Shown in pieces: positions 20,133 through 30,510 of a DNA stretch of 64,000 nt (position 1 is its first letter; the number at the start of each line of letters is the position of its first letter). The stretch is from Ignelater luminosus. Taxonomy: Eukaryota; Arthropoda; Insecta; Coleoptera; Elateridae. The DNA lies in contig VTPC01091033.1 of the NCBI GenBank assembly GCA_011009095.1, forward strand, positions 196,795 through 260,794, read 5' to 3'. The notes below the pieces were generated by a model. The model saw nothing but the letters and a program-made list of their open reading frames with translations, had not been told where the DNA came from and searched no databases. The translations under genes were made by a program, and so were the position numbers.

Positions 20133-22498
20133 ATGTATAATATAAGAGTACTAAAAACTAACTTAAATAGAAATAAGGCGGCATTGAGATTAATGAGTAA
20201 AGCAGTAATGGAGCAACAAACAGATATACTGATCGTAGCAGAACCAAATAAAAACATGACCAAACCACAGCCATGGCTAACGGACAGTGAAAAAGACGTA
20301 GCAATAAGTATATATAACAGGAATATAAAGGTAAAGCCCTTGTGTATTGGGAGAGGATACATAGCACAGATATGTGACAAAATAAATATTATAGGATGCT
20401 ATGCATCACCAAATCAGGATATGAGCATTTTGGAAGATTACTTACACGAAATTAAAACGCATATACGACCACTAAGGGGGCAAAATATCATCTTAGCTGC
20501 TGACTTCAACTCCAAAAGTGCGAAATGGGGCTCACCAATAGAAGATACAAAGGGAAAAAATTCTCGCGGAATAGCTAGACGTAATGGGACTAGAGATAAC
20601 CAATACCGGGGATACACCAACATTCGAAAGAGGTAAGGCAAAATCCTAAAAGTCAAAAACTGGAGTGTTCTAAAAAGCGAAAACCTTAGCGACCGCCATG
20701 ACACAACGTTCGACATAGAAGAAGATACGAATGTTAAACAACCACACAAACAAAAAGGAAATAAAAAAGGTTGGAAAATAAAACAAACACAATTAAATAA
20801 TTTCGATAAAAATCGAGAAAGAAGAACAAGAAATTTAAAGGAAAACAATAGATTAACGGTGGAGAAATGGGATAACAAAGATATCTGTGACGAAACATTC
20901 CCTAAATGGAACACCAGGAACGAAAAGGAAGTGTACTGGTGGAATGAGGAAATAAAAGATGCAAGAGAGAAAAGTGTATAAATAAAAGAAGAATCATGAG
21001 CACAACAAAGTAAGTACTGAACAAAAAGTACACCTAATAGAAGAATACAAAAAAGAGAGGAAAAAGCTGAAAAAAATGATTCAGAAAGCAAAAGGAAAAA
21101 AAATGAAAAAAATTTCAATAAAATTGCGTGCAAGAAATTGAAAATCCTATCGCCATTAGTACCAAAACGAAACGACGCATTAAAAATAGCGGAAGAATTA
21201 TTTCCGAAAGACGAACCGCAGGAATGGCAAATGCCCCAGGTTGCCAATAATAACATACCGAAGATCACGCAGAAAGAGTTAATAAAAGTGGTAAATGGAA
21301 TGAAAAACAGAAAGGCAGCCGGGCCAAATAACATAACGCCGGAGGTAATCAAGAGAGAAATACAGAAAAAGCCACAAATGATGATACAACTCCTTAACGA
21401 CGACGTGCTAAAAAAGGGTATTTTTCCAAAAAGTTGGAAAGTAGCAAAATTAGCGCTACTAGAGAAAGTAAAAAAACAGGAAAATGCAACAATAAGGTAT
21501 AGGCCATTGTGTCTTCTTAATACAATTGGGAAAATATACAAAAGTATAATATGTGAAAGGTTAAAGGAAGACATAAATAATAAAGGGGGACTGGCCAAAA
21601 GACAGTATGATTTTATAAAAGGACGATCAACCAGGAACGCCCTTAAAAAGTAATAGAAACAGCCCAACAGGCGAATTGAGGGAACTATAAGCAAAGAGAA
21701 TACTGCGCATTAGTTGCCCTCGATATTAAGAACGCCTTCAACACAGCACCGTGGGCTGAGATAATCGAGCAGATGAGAGATAGGCAAATAGAACCTTATA
21801 TTATTAAAATCATAATAAATTACTTGAAGGATAGAATACTCCAGATAGATAAAGAAACGCAAATGCGAATAACATGTGGTGTCCCACAAGGGTCCGCTTT
21901 ATTACGATAATGTGGTAAGACTAAAGATGCCAGAAGGAGTACTAGTCCTAGGATACGCTGATGAAATCGCTGTAATAGCTAGAGTAAAAACAGAAAAATT
22001 GCTACAAATAAAAATAGAAGATGCAATTAATAGAAGAGAGAAAAAAACTCCAGCTTGCCATGGAGAAAGCTGAAAAATATCACAACGGAAATTGAGGACA
22101 CAATGATAAGAAGCACAAAAGTATTAAAATACTTGGGCATATCCTTTGACCACAACATGAGGCTGACGGAGCATGTCAAGAATACCCTCAGAAAAGCCGA
22201 AAGCATAACAAAAGCACTCAGCAAACTTATGTTAAACATGGAAGGGCCAAGTGCCGGCAAACGGAAAACGCTAGCCGCAGTTGTAACATCTGTGCTACTA
22301 TACAGCGCTCCGGTATGGAGGGACACGCTTAAAAAAGAAAAATACAAAAAAATGATGACACAAATACAAAGAAGATTGGCACTAGAAATCTGTAGCGCCT
22401 ATAGAACAGCGCCTACAAAGGTACTAATGCTTGCAGGCACCATGCCTATAGACCTGCAAGCGGAGGAGAGAAGCAGGATATATAACAGGAGAAAATAA
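20133..22498 (+). pseudogene. R1-clade LINE, decayed (endonuclease + RT + C-terminus)
   Basis: The endonuclease (20133-20636) reads QQTDILIVAEPNKNM, IIGCYASPNQDM and ILAADFNSKSAKWGSP, the EPN, Y-x-SPN and DFN-x-K-x-x-WGS motifs of R1-type endonucleases; the catalytic GD before FN is changed to AD. The RT begins near 21140: KNRKAAGPNNITPEVIK, YRPLCLLNTIGKIYKSI, ALVALDIKNAFNTAPWAEI, ITCGVPQGSAL and VLGYADEIAVIAR. The essential YADD reads YADE. The last open part (22055-22498, 147 codons) is the thumb and C-terminal domain with KVLKYLGISFDHN and LYSAPVW. Several frameshifts separate the parts. R1 elements normally insert in 28S rDNA; no rDNA is seen here, so this is a dispersed relative or a displaced copy. 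Confidence 0.85.
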
Positions 22499-22512
22499 AA
22501 TAAAAAGACTAT

Positions 22513-22656
22513 AAAAGAAGAGTTAATGGAAAGGCTCCAACAGGCCCGACAAGATCGATAAATTTTTAATCTGAGGCCCGGCCCGGTCCGAAGCCGAGTT
22601 TTGACCCGAGCCCACATAAAGGTCCGACTAGAAAACCTGGCCCGTGCAAGCCTCTA
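22513..22656 (-). mobile_element. hAT-type GC-rich MITE, end fragment (copy B)
   Basis: Ends at 22656 with CGTGCAAGCCTCTA, the complement of TAGAGGCTTGCACGGGCC, followed inward by CTAGTCGGACC, the GGGCCGGGCC cluster and an AAATTTTTAATC block found also in copies C and D. Only this end is present, joined directly to the 3' side of the R1-like LINE. It is the best preserved example of this terminus. Confidence 0.7.
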
Positions 22657-23429
22657 CCTCATCGACCAAAACTTTGTAATTAGTTACATATTTTATCAAT
22701 AATACAAATACTCAAAATGTAAAGCCCGTAACTAGGTATTCACTTCATATTATCAAATTCTAAGAGCTTCTGAACTACTGCTAACCTCCAGAAGAAAAAA
22801 CTCAACCTGCAATCTTTTTTAGGATCTCACTGAAAGACGAATTCTGCCTGTTTGTGATGATCAGATTAGCCAGGTAAATCTCACACTAATATGCAAATGG
22901 AGTTTTGGTGAAGCTTCTGGTTTTTAGGTGGTGATGATGATATCGCTGACGATTCCTTTATTTTTATGACGAGTTTTGTTCCAATCAAACTAATTACGGA
23001 AGTCAATGTGAAATTATTTGGGAAAGTCCGTGTCCATTGACGCTTTACTACCGGCCTATAAAATCTGCGTTTATGAAGGAAATGGGAGACGTTGTCAAAA
23101 GAGAAATGAGCGTGAAGCAAGAAGAAGATGCAAGAGCGAAGACCTGAGGACGAAAGCAGAGTCAGCTTCCGAAACGTCGCCGTCGCGACAAAATATTGCA
23201 ACAGAGTGTGGCAATAGACCAATTAACACTTCAAATGAGAATCCACACTCATCAACTTTTAGACAGCAATTGCATTCTTCGATCAAGAATTAAGCCTTTT
23301 TTCGTCATATAACTTTCTTCTTTAAAGCGCATCGTTTTTGAGATACTAGGGGTCAGATTTAATTTAGAATTTCTTATTTTTATGAAGCTTTAAGATTCTG
23401 CAGCTCATAAACGGTGCACTTTAAGGAAA
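22657..23429. other. intergenic, weak ORFs only
   Basis: Two overlapping opposite-strand frames of about 90-113 codons lie at 22881-23293. They have no recognised motif, are lysine/arginine-rich on the + strand and are probably chance. The sequence just before the mariner fragment may belong to that element. Confidence 0.35.
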
Positions 23430-23985
23430 ATGCAAATAGTTGCATACTATTTTTGGGATGACGTATGACCTTACCATCATCATTATAGTCATGTTCCAAT
23501 TCAGTTCTTCGGGACGGATTCTCCCTCGCCAACCCAGTTTTAACTGTTGTTTGGTTTCTGGTGAATCCAATCTCCTAATGAAATCAACTGGATTTTTTCT
23601 AAACAACTGCAAACACTCAGCTGAAGTCCGAGTTTCTCTTCTGGAGTCAGCAGACGCGGTACCCATCTTGCTGAAAGTTTTTTTAATTCCAACTCTTGGT
23701 GCAATATATTGACAACCCGTTCATACGAAATGCTTAAACTATTTCGCAAACTTTTATTCGACGATTCTCTAACACCACATCATGAATCCTGGCAGTAATT
23801 TCTGGAATAGTCACAGATTTCGGGCGCCCTGAACAAGATTCATCATTTGTGTGGGTACCTCCACGTTTGAATTCAGACATCCAAAAACTTACGATGAAAA
23901 ACGATGGTGAAGAGTCGCCAAGGGCAAAATCCAATCTGGCTTTAATTCCTGTGGCTGTTTTGCTCTCCAAATAAGAAAATTGTGT
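23421..23985 (-). pseudogene. mariner transposase pseudogene 2 (N-terminal half)
   Basis: Antisense mariner of a lineage different from the copy at 4625. It reads IKARLDFALGDSSPS, then FWMSEFKRG, NDESCSGRPKSVTIPEI and RIKVCEIV, continuing in another frame SISYERVVNILHQELELKKL, SARWVPRLLTPEEK and LQLFRKNPVDFIRR. These are the two helix-turn-helix motifs and the W-V-P-R-L linker just before the first catalytic aspartate. A block DWIHQKPNNS corresponds to the DETWIHH region. The catalytic core beyond it is absent. Confidence 0.8.
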
Positions 23986-24221
23986 GACAACTCTAATTTC
24001 ATTTTTCTCAATAATTAAAAAATCACGAGATACAAGTGCATCAACGGTTATCAGAAGTTAAGTAAGTGACAGATCAAGTTGATTTTTTTCTATGAACAAT
24101 TGAAATACCAGCCTACTTGGTGATGCAAAATAAATTACGGTCGCCATCTATGGGCGATTCTGGAAACTTTTCAATCCAATCCCGTAGGTACCAAACCAAA
24201 TTTATGTTTCTCTCTTGATAT

Positions 24222-24583
24222 TGTAACGAACTATCCCTCGAACAAACTAAAGAAGTGTCGAACAGTCTCGGCGTTGCTGGTCGAATGTGCCGGAGAGATC
24301 TCGCACTGTCCAGAGTTTCCGACCGTCGAATGTGGGAGAAAAGGCGCGAACCTTCTAGGCTCATCGAGAGGAACGAGGAAACGTATATAAACAGTAGCAT
24401 GAATAGAGCCAAGTTAGTTCTGCAGTAAATAATCGCATGTAGTTACAAACGAAATAAATGTAATTAGTGATAAATAAATTATTCTTTACATAAATAAATA
24501 AATAATTTAGCGTAAATAAATACTGGAAATAAATTGTAATAAACTAAGTAAAAATAAATAGACGTTTTTATCAAAACGCAACA
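24222..24583 (+). repeat. possible solo LTR
   Basis: A stretch starting TGTAACGAACTATCCC and ending AACGCAACA contains a TATATAA near 24384, a plausible start site 30 bp later and a tail rich in AATAAA, the layout of an insect LTR. The five-base flanks (GATAT and TTATC) do not match, and no primer-binding or coding part is adjacent, so this is tentative. Confidence 0.35.
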
Positions 24584-24589
24584 TTATCT

Positions 24590-25185
24590 ATTTCATCCTT
24601 TTTTGGTCTCGTGTATTTCATTTTGTCTTCGTTTATCATCAGTCCTAGTCCTCTTCCCTTTCTTCCACTAGGTTCACCAGTTTTTTGAGCATTTTCTTCA
24701 GTCTTTTCCGCATCAAGGGTGCTTTTGCAGTCACTGAATATTATGTGCAGCTCTCTGTTAAATTCCTGTGATTTTTTGCATATTTATTCGACTGTGGTTA
24801 TTGGGCTGATTGTTGATCTTCCCGGTCTGAAGGCGTAGTCTCCCAGAATCTTTTTTTATTAGGTTGTGTTTAGTAAGGTTATAACCCTATAATTGCAGCA
24901 CTCTTCCTTGCCCCCCTTTTTTTATACATTGATATGCCGATTCCAGTATTACAGTCTTCTGAGATTTCCTGTTCAGTGTACAGATTTTATATTTTAATAA
25001 TTACGTTACAATTTCTGTATCTTCTAGACGGTATTCATTGTTTTCTTCCTGGTGTGTATCTGTGTTCTTTTGTAGTAATCCACCCAGATATTCTCAATTG
25101 GTTCTGGCTCATACTATATGTTACCGTGACTGCTTTTAATTTCTCTCGTGTTGGCTTACATTGTTACCTTACCATAGGCCGCTGA
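24590..25185 (-). pseudogene. LINE reverse transcriptase fragment
   Basis: The minus strand reads INMQKITGI/EFNRELHIIFSDCK, then ENAQKTGEP and GLGLMINEDKMKYTRPKK. ELHIIF-D matches the RT palm motif that begins FxDxxKAFD, and GLxLxINExKxKYM is the thumb motif. The segment that should hold FADD between them is deleted, so it is dead. Boundaries beyond 24850 are uncertain. Confidence 0.6.
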
Positions 25186-26860
25186 ATTTGAAGGGTTTTT
25201 GAAAATTCAGTTTTACTCAAAAATGACGCATTCTACGGAAAAAATGAAAAAGGAGGTTTTTGTCAAATTGATTGTTGATTACAAAAATTTAATTTTGCAA
25301 TAGCGTAACAATTTTTTTAGAGCAATGTCCCGTCTCTGTTACGGATATCAAACGAAAAGCTACGTAAAATGGCAAGGTTCGTAAATAATAACACACTGTG
25401 AAAGGTAGCTGCCCCCAACAAGTTTGATCACAAATTCCAGAAGTTCTTCAAACTCCCAAAACTAACGTAGTAGTCGATTATCTTTAATAGATTAGACTTT
25501 TAAAGAAGTTACAACTAGATCTACATATTGTAGAGAAATTAATTGGAGCTGTGCCAGAAATCATTAAGTCAAATTGAGTGTTTTGTACTTAATAAAATTT
25601 AATAGGTAACCAAGAAGATTTTCCATAAATTTGTAAAACAAGTTTAACTTAATAGGTTATTACATAAAATAAACTATATTCGAGCGTCATAAATCAGCCG
25701 CATTAATATTACCACATGTCAAGATCTTCTATAATATACAAATCTAAAATTATGAAGAATATTAACGTTTTATGTGCAATTTTGATAACCACTAAACATT
25801 ATTACACTGCATTCGTATTACGTAATACTAAATATTTGCATCATATCCCGTTAGGAATTTTTTAGTATGATCGTTTTTGCAAAATAAAAATATCTCATCG
25901 AGATTCCGATCAAAATCTGTAGTTTCTTATAAATGGTCATGGAATGTAGCAGTTATTACTCTTATGATTTTTTCAAGATTTGCATTGTATAGTTTTTCAA
26001 CATTTGTTTATGCACGGTCTTTTATTATGGGGGATTAGAAGATATAAAATAGACTGGACATGACCCAAAAGAACTCGATAGCTTCTGATGTCATTCTCAA
26101 GATTTCAACATTATTAATTGATAATTATTTTTGTATTCATTTTTTGGTATTACTTACACTATTATTATACTGTCAGAAGATTCATTGCATTGCTTACCTG
26201 GAACAAGAGAAAAAAGTATTAACATAGAAATATAGAAATTCTGTTTATACGTAAGTTATACCTAGTTTGATATCATGTGTGTTTCTGAATACTAATTTAT
26301 GTTCTATTCGCAATGAACTATTTAATTAGTAATTACCCATACGCACATGGGACCAGAGCTCACGATCAGTAATGTAATTACTAATGCCGATACTTTTCTA
26401 GTAATGGAAATGGTAATCCATTACTTATGAATGAAAGTAATGGTAGTGGGTACTGGGAAAATTTTAGACAGTAATTGGTAACGGAAACAGATTCCATTAG
26501 TTAGTATCCAATCAGATGCAGGGTTGTCAGATGTGACAAACTGTTTACATTCTGGCGCCTTTTTGTTTAATTTTGGCAGATGATTTTTGTTCTACATACC
26601 TAATAGTTTCTTAATAACTGTTAAGTACTAATGTATAATCTGTGTCAAAAAAAGTCATTTATGGCGTTATTTTTACTTTTTCAGAAAAACGCCCAAACAG
26701 GTTAAATTCTTGTTTTTATCAGAAACATTTTAAGCACAGATTCTTGTTTCAAATTTCAAAAGGGTGATGAGACGCCACTTTAAATCGAAGGATGTAGTGT
26801 ATAGTGTATTCGAATTTTGAATAAATGATCAAATAGCAGGCGGGAATGCTAGCAGCTATG
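25186..26860. other. intergenic AT-rich DNA
   Basis: No gene recognised. Between about 26310 and 26510 the words GTAATGG, GTAATTAC and CCATTAC recur many times on both strands, which looks like the internal subrepeats of a degenerate MITE, but no termini could be fixed. Confidence 0.35.
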
Positions 26861-26861
26861 A

Positions 26862-27405
26862 CAGCTAACAAGGCACCATACCTCAGTACTGGCCAAGTGA
26901 GTCAAGAAAGCTTCCTGATCTATTAGATGTTTGGATCATAAAAGCGATTAGCAAAAATTACTTCCTGGTAGAATCTTCCCTAGACCTTTCTACGGATCAT
27001 TCACCAATCATCGCCTCACTGTTCAGTGAGATCACTGAAAACACAAAACAACCGACGATGTATAAAGATAAAAGTAATTGGATAGAATTGAGGGAACAGT
27101 TGGACGCGCAGATCACTCTACACATTCCGCTTAAAATACCCCGAGAAATAGACCTAGCAACAGAAAAACTCACATCAGCTATACAAAAATCAGAATAGGC
27201 AGCAACCCCATCTATTGACAACACAAAACACGAAAGCACTCTTGATCCTACAATTAAACAAAAAATAGCAGAGAAGAGGCAGCTGCGCAAAAAATGATAG
27301 ACATCGAGAAGCGAAAGTGACAAAATTAAATTAAATAGAGCCAAAGATCTGACAAAGTTATTAAAAGATATTAAAAACAGGGGTATCCAAGATTACGTAG
27401 GTTCT
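26862..27405 (+). pseudogene. Jockey-like LINE, upstream part (endonuclease end)
   Basis: Sense reading gives PDLLDVWIIKAISKNYFLVE then SSLDLSTDHSPIIASL, the end of a Jockey-type endonuclease (LPDLLDFF-x-x-K...SSDHSPV), with the catalytic DH retained, followed by KDKSNWIELREQLDAQI and the helical linker to GIQDYVGSLT. Single stops at about 27197 and 27297 break it. The sequence ends at about 27405-27438 at the nested insertion and resumes with the RT part at about 29785, so both belong to one LINE. Confidence 0.78.
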
Positions 27406-27481
27406 CTTACGGTCTTTGGAGACAGGTTATTCCCTTCCCATCCAAAAGATGCATATTGTCTTCCCACAAATAAAAATTCAT

Positions 27482-27567
27482 GCAAGCATTGACTAACATA
27501 CCCCAGACGATCGTTTCGTCCTTGTTTGGACTCATCAGTGGAGGATAATGAGAGTCAATGCTTGCCC
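27482..27567 (-). ncRNA. hammerhead ribozyme motif, copy 1
   Basis: The minus strand carries the full conserved core: CTGATGA, stem II GTCC/GGAC with a 6-base loop, GAAA, and a minimal stem III (AC-GATC-GT) leading to the cleavage residue C. Stem I begins CCTCCA/TGGGGT and is extended by a perfect 13-bp pair (GCAAGCATTGACT with its complement) 10-14 bases further out. The near-absent stem III with loop GATC resembles hammerheads in Penelope-like elements, retrozymes and insect satellites, which work best as dimers. All core nucleotides are present; activity is inference. Confidence 0.82.
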
Positions 27568-27584
27568 GCAGCATACTAGTTATA

Positions 27585-29416
27585 CAGGGTGAGTTTTTTC
27601 CGATGTTTAGTAAGGGGATAACGGAAACTAGCGGAGACAGAGAGACGATTAGATGGGGAAAGAATTGCAGTTTTACCAGCTCAATTTAATGAGCTTTTTG
27701 TTTTTCGGAAAAAATGCATGGCTAACTAGATATCACGCAAAAATAATTTTTTTGTTATTTTGTTTGGTGCCTGTAGCTCTGTTATTATTGAGTTTAGAAA
27801 AAAATGCGTAAAGGAAAAAGTTGTAGATAATTATGTGCTTAATAATACAGTCTAACCAAAGTTTCTATTTAAGCTGTAATTTTCGAGTTATGACACAAGC
27901 TTGTGTTTTTTCTAATGAAAACCATAGTCGGCCGTGACTTTTTAAAAAAAGGCCCTTTTTCAACGATTCTAACGATATATCACTTGACATAGTTATTTTT
28001 ATAAATAAATAAATTATGGCCTTGTTTTTCTTTTCATTTTCAAACTGTTCAAGTAGTACGCTATGGAAACAATTGAAAGATGCGCGCATTGCGTCTAATA
28101 ATAAAATTCAAGTTAGTTATTAAAATTTTTATTTCAATTTCGAAATTATAAACATAATTATTTGAAATAAAAATAATTTCTGAGAAACCAATAAACAGAG
28201 AATGACAAACGATAAATTAAGAGCGGTACCAAAACAACGTAATTAAAGTAAGTAAAGTATTTAAGACTAAACATGTTCAAAAGGTCCAACATTATGATTA
28301 ATGTACAAGTTACACCTTTTTAAAACCGAATTTGTTGCTTTTCTAACGGAACGTACATCAATATTAGCAAAAACTTCTAGTACAGCTTCTCTAAGGTCAT
28401 CTACTTTTTATATACCCTATCTTTTTATGTTTATGACACAAAATATAACACTCTATCATATCACGCTTTTCTTGATTAGAAAAATTCATATTGATAATTT
28501 AACGAAACCTCAATCAACATTAATTAGAAACTAAATGATTTGCACCTGTCAATAGGTAATTGTCGTTTGCATCTGTTAATTGTTTCCATAGCATACTATG
28601 TTAACAGCATTTTTAGTTTTTAGTTACACCTATAAGTGAAGTACCTATTTTTATCTAAATCTGCTTTGTTCACTTATCTTAAATACTTTACTTACTTCAA
28701 TTACGTTGTTTTAGTACTACTTTATTTACATCCTAATTTCTTATATTGTTTCTTAATTTATCGTTTATGATTCTCTGTTTATTAGTTTCTCAGAAATATT
28801 TTTATTTAAAATTGTAACTCCAACGGAATAAACATTTCACACCAAAATAATTAAGTTTATAATTTCGAAATTTAAAGAAAAATTTTAATAACTAACTTAA
28901 ATTTTATTATAAAACGCGATGCACATCTATCAATTGTTTCCATAGCGTACTACTTGAACAGTTCGAAAATGAAAAAAAAATACCATAATTTATTTATTTA
29001 TAAAACTAACTATGTCAAGTGGTATATCGTTAGAATCGTTGAAAAAGGGCCTTTTTTATAAAGACATGGCCTACTATGGTTTCCATCAGAAAAAACACAA
29101 GCTTGTGTCATAACTCGAAAATTATAGCGTAAATAAAAAATTCAGTTAGACTGTATTATTAAGCACATAATTACCTACAACTTTTTCCTTTATACATTTT
29201 TTCTAAACTCAATAATACCAGAGCTATAGGCACTGAACAAAATAACAAAAAAAACAATTTTTGCGTGATATCTAGTTAGCCATGAATTTTTTCTAACAAA
29301 CAAAAAGCTCATTGAATTAAGCTCGTAAAACTGCAATTCTTTCCCCATTTAACCGTCTCTCTATCTCCGCTAGTTTTCAAGATCCCCATACTAAACATCG
29401 GAAAAAACTCACCCTG
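27585..29416. mobile_element. foldback-type element with about 700-bp inverted arms
   Basis: The left end CAGGGTGAGTTTTTTCCGAT after TA is mirrored at the right end ATCGGAAAAAACTCACCCTG before TA. Arms extend to about 28266 and from about 28674, with matching blocks such as GAGTTATGACACAAGCTTGT and GGCCCTTTTTCAACGATTCT. The centre of about 400 bp has no transposase. The termini suggest a Tc1/mariner-type non-autonomous element. Confidence 0.85.
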
Positions 29417-29420
29417 TATA

Positions 29421-29528
29421 TTAAACAAATATAACATTAACAGCATGAAAATATTAAGGCGCCATCTAATAGCAACGCCTAAAATAGAACGGCTGACCCG
29501 ACATGCTGTTAATGTTATATTTGTTTAG
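29421..29528. mobile_element. 108-bp mini-hairpin element
   Basis: The arms AAACAAATATAACATTAACA (extending to GCATG) at 29423-29447 and their exact complement at 29502-29526 give 25 perfect base pairs around a 54-base loop, flanked by TA. It is present in the right arm of the block only; the left arm reads straight through from GTTATA to CAGGGTG, which marks this as a later insertion. Confidence 0.8.
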
Positions 29529-29548
29529 TATATAACCAATATAAAGCG

Positions 29549-29634
29549 GGCAAGCATTGACTCTCATTATCCTCCACTGATGAGTCCAAACAAGGACGAA
29601 ACGATCGTCTGGAAGTATGTTAGTCAATGCTTGC
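29549..29634 (+). ncRNA. hammerhead ribozyme motif, copy 2
   Basis: Core on the + strand: CTGATGA 29577-29583, stem II GTCC (29584-29587) with GGAC (29594-29597), GAA at 29598-29600, stem III AC-GATC-GT to 29608, cleavage after C29609. Stem I pairs CTCCA with TGGAAG (four pairs, then a mismatch), extended by the perfect pair at 29549-29561 and 29621-29634. Same family as the copy on the other strand at 27482-27567, differing in a few stem I bases. Predicted self-cleaving RNA. Confidence 0.85.
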
Positions 29635-29759
29635 ACGAATTTTTATTTGTGGGAAGACAATATGCATCTTTTGGATGTTTTTCCTTTATTTATGATCATA
29701 TAATTCCCACTATAAGTTGAGTACAATTTTGTTTCCTGTTTTGGAAATATTTTTATTGT

Positions 29760-30510
29760 ACAACAATACTGTTTTCCTACAAGAGAACGAGAAAAGGCAA
29801 CAGCGTTTTCGGACCACTTAGTGAAAGTCTTTGAATCCAGCAAATTCTAGATAATAGCAAACTTAACCCAGACCACCAATTCGGCTTCAAGACGAAGCAT
29901 GGTACTATTGAGCAGGTACACTGAATCGTCAAAAAAATCACTCACGCGCTGGAAAGAAAATTCTACCTCTCGGCAGCATTTTTGTATATCAGCCAGGCTT
30001 TTGCTAAAGTTTGGCGCGAAGGTCTACTTTATAAACTGAAAAAACAAGTTTCACATCCCTTCTTTCCATTTCTAAAGTTCTACCTAACGGACAGATATTT
30101 TCTGGCGAAACAGCAAGACGAATACAATACATTGCACCCCATCATAACTGATGTTCCACAAGGAAGCGTACTGGGACCCGTCCTCTGCTGTACACCACAG
30201 ATCTTCCATCCACTAACAATACAGAAGTCGCTATGTATTCCAATTTCAGAAAATCCACAAGTCAACATAAATAAAATAGCAATCTGACTTTAAAAATGGC
30301 GATTTAGAGTAAATGAAACCAAGTCAACGCACTTAGGCATCCATCTGGACAGACGCCTAATCTGGCAAAAGCATATTTTTGCTAAGAGAAAACAACTTGG
30401 TATAAAATTTAGGCAAATGTACTGGTTGATTGGTCGAAATTCTGAACTAACATTGGACAACGAACTGCTTATGTACAAGTCAATCCTCAAGTCGCTCTTT
30501 CGCCTTACAC
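29760..30510 (+). pseudogene. Jockey-like LINE, downstream part (RT and C-terminus)
   Basis: Continuation of the LINE at 26862. It reads REREKATAFSDHLVKVFESS (pre-RT), LNPDHQFGFKTKHGTIEQVH, a changed palm motif AFLYISQAFAKVWREGLLYK (normally F-L-D-x-x-x-AFDxVWxxGL), DVPQGSVLGPVLC, then a C-terminal block KRKQLGIKFRQMYWLIGRNS, LMYKSILKS. The catalytic FADD is not recognisable and the first palm aspartate is lost. Frameshifts separate the parts. Confidence 0.8.

Larger units (their letters stand above)
27439..29677. mobile_element. nested inverted-repeat insertion carrying two hammerhead ribozymes
   Basis: A large inverted-repeat block that splits a Jockey-like LINE. Outer arms (27439-27577 and about 29541-29677) are reverse complements and each contains one hammerhead motif. 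Inside them is a foldback element (27585-29416) with arms of roughly 700 bp. A 108-bp mini-hairpin is inserted in the right arm only. The flanking LINE sequence changes at both outer edges, so the outer arms themselves appear to be part of the inserted unit. Whether the whole is one mobile element or successive insertions cannot be settled by eye. Confidence 0.75.

Noticed and set aside
20438-21694. 418-codon antisense frame
   Set aside because: Shadow of the A-rich R1-like LINE; Phe/Leu/Ser-rich composition and no motifs, while the opposite strand has clear EN and RT motifs.
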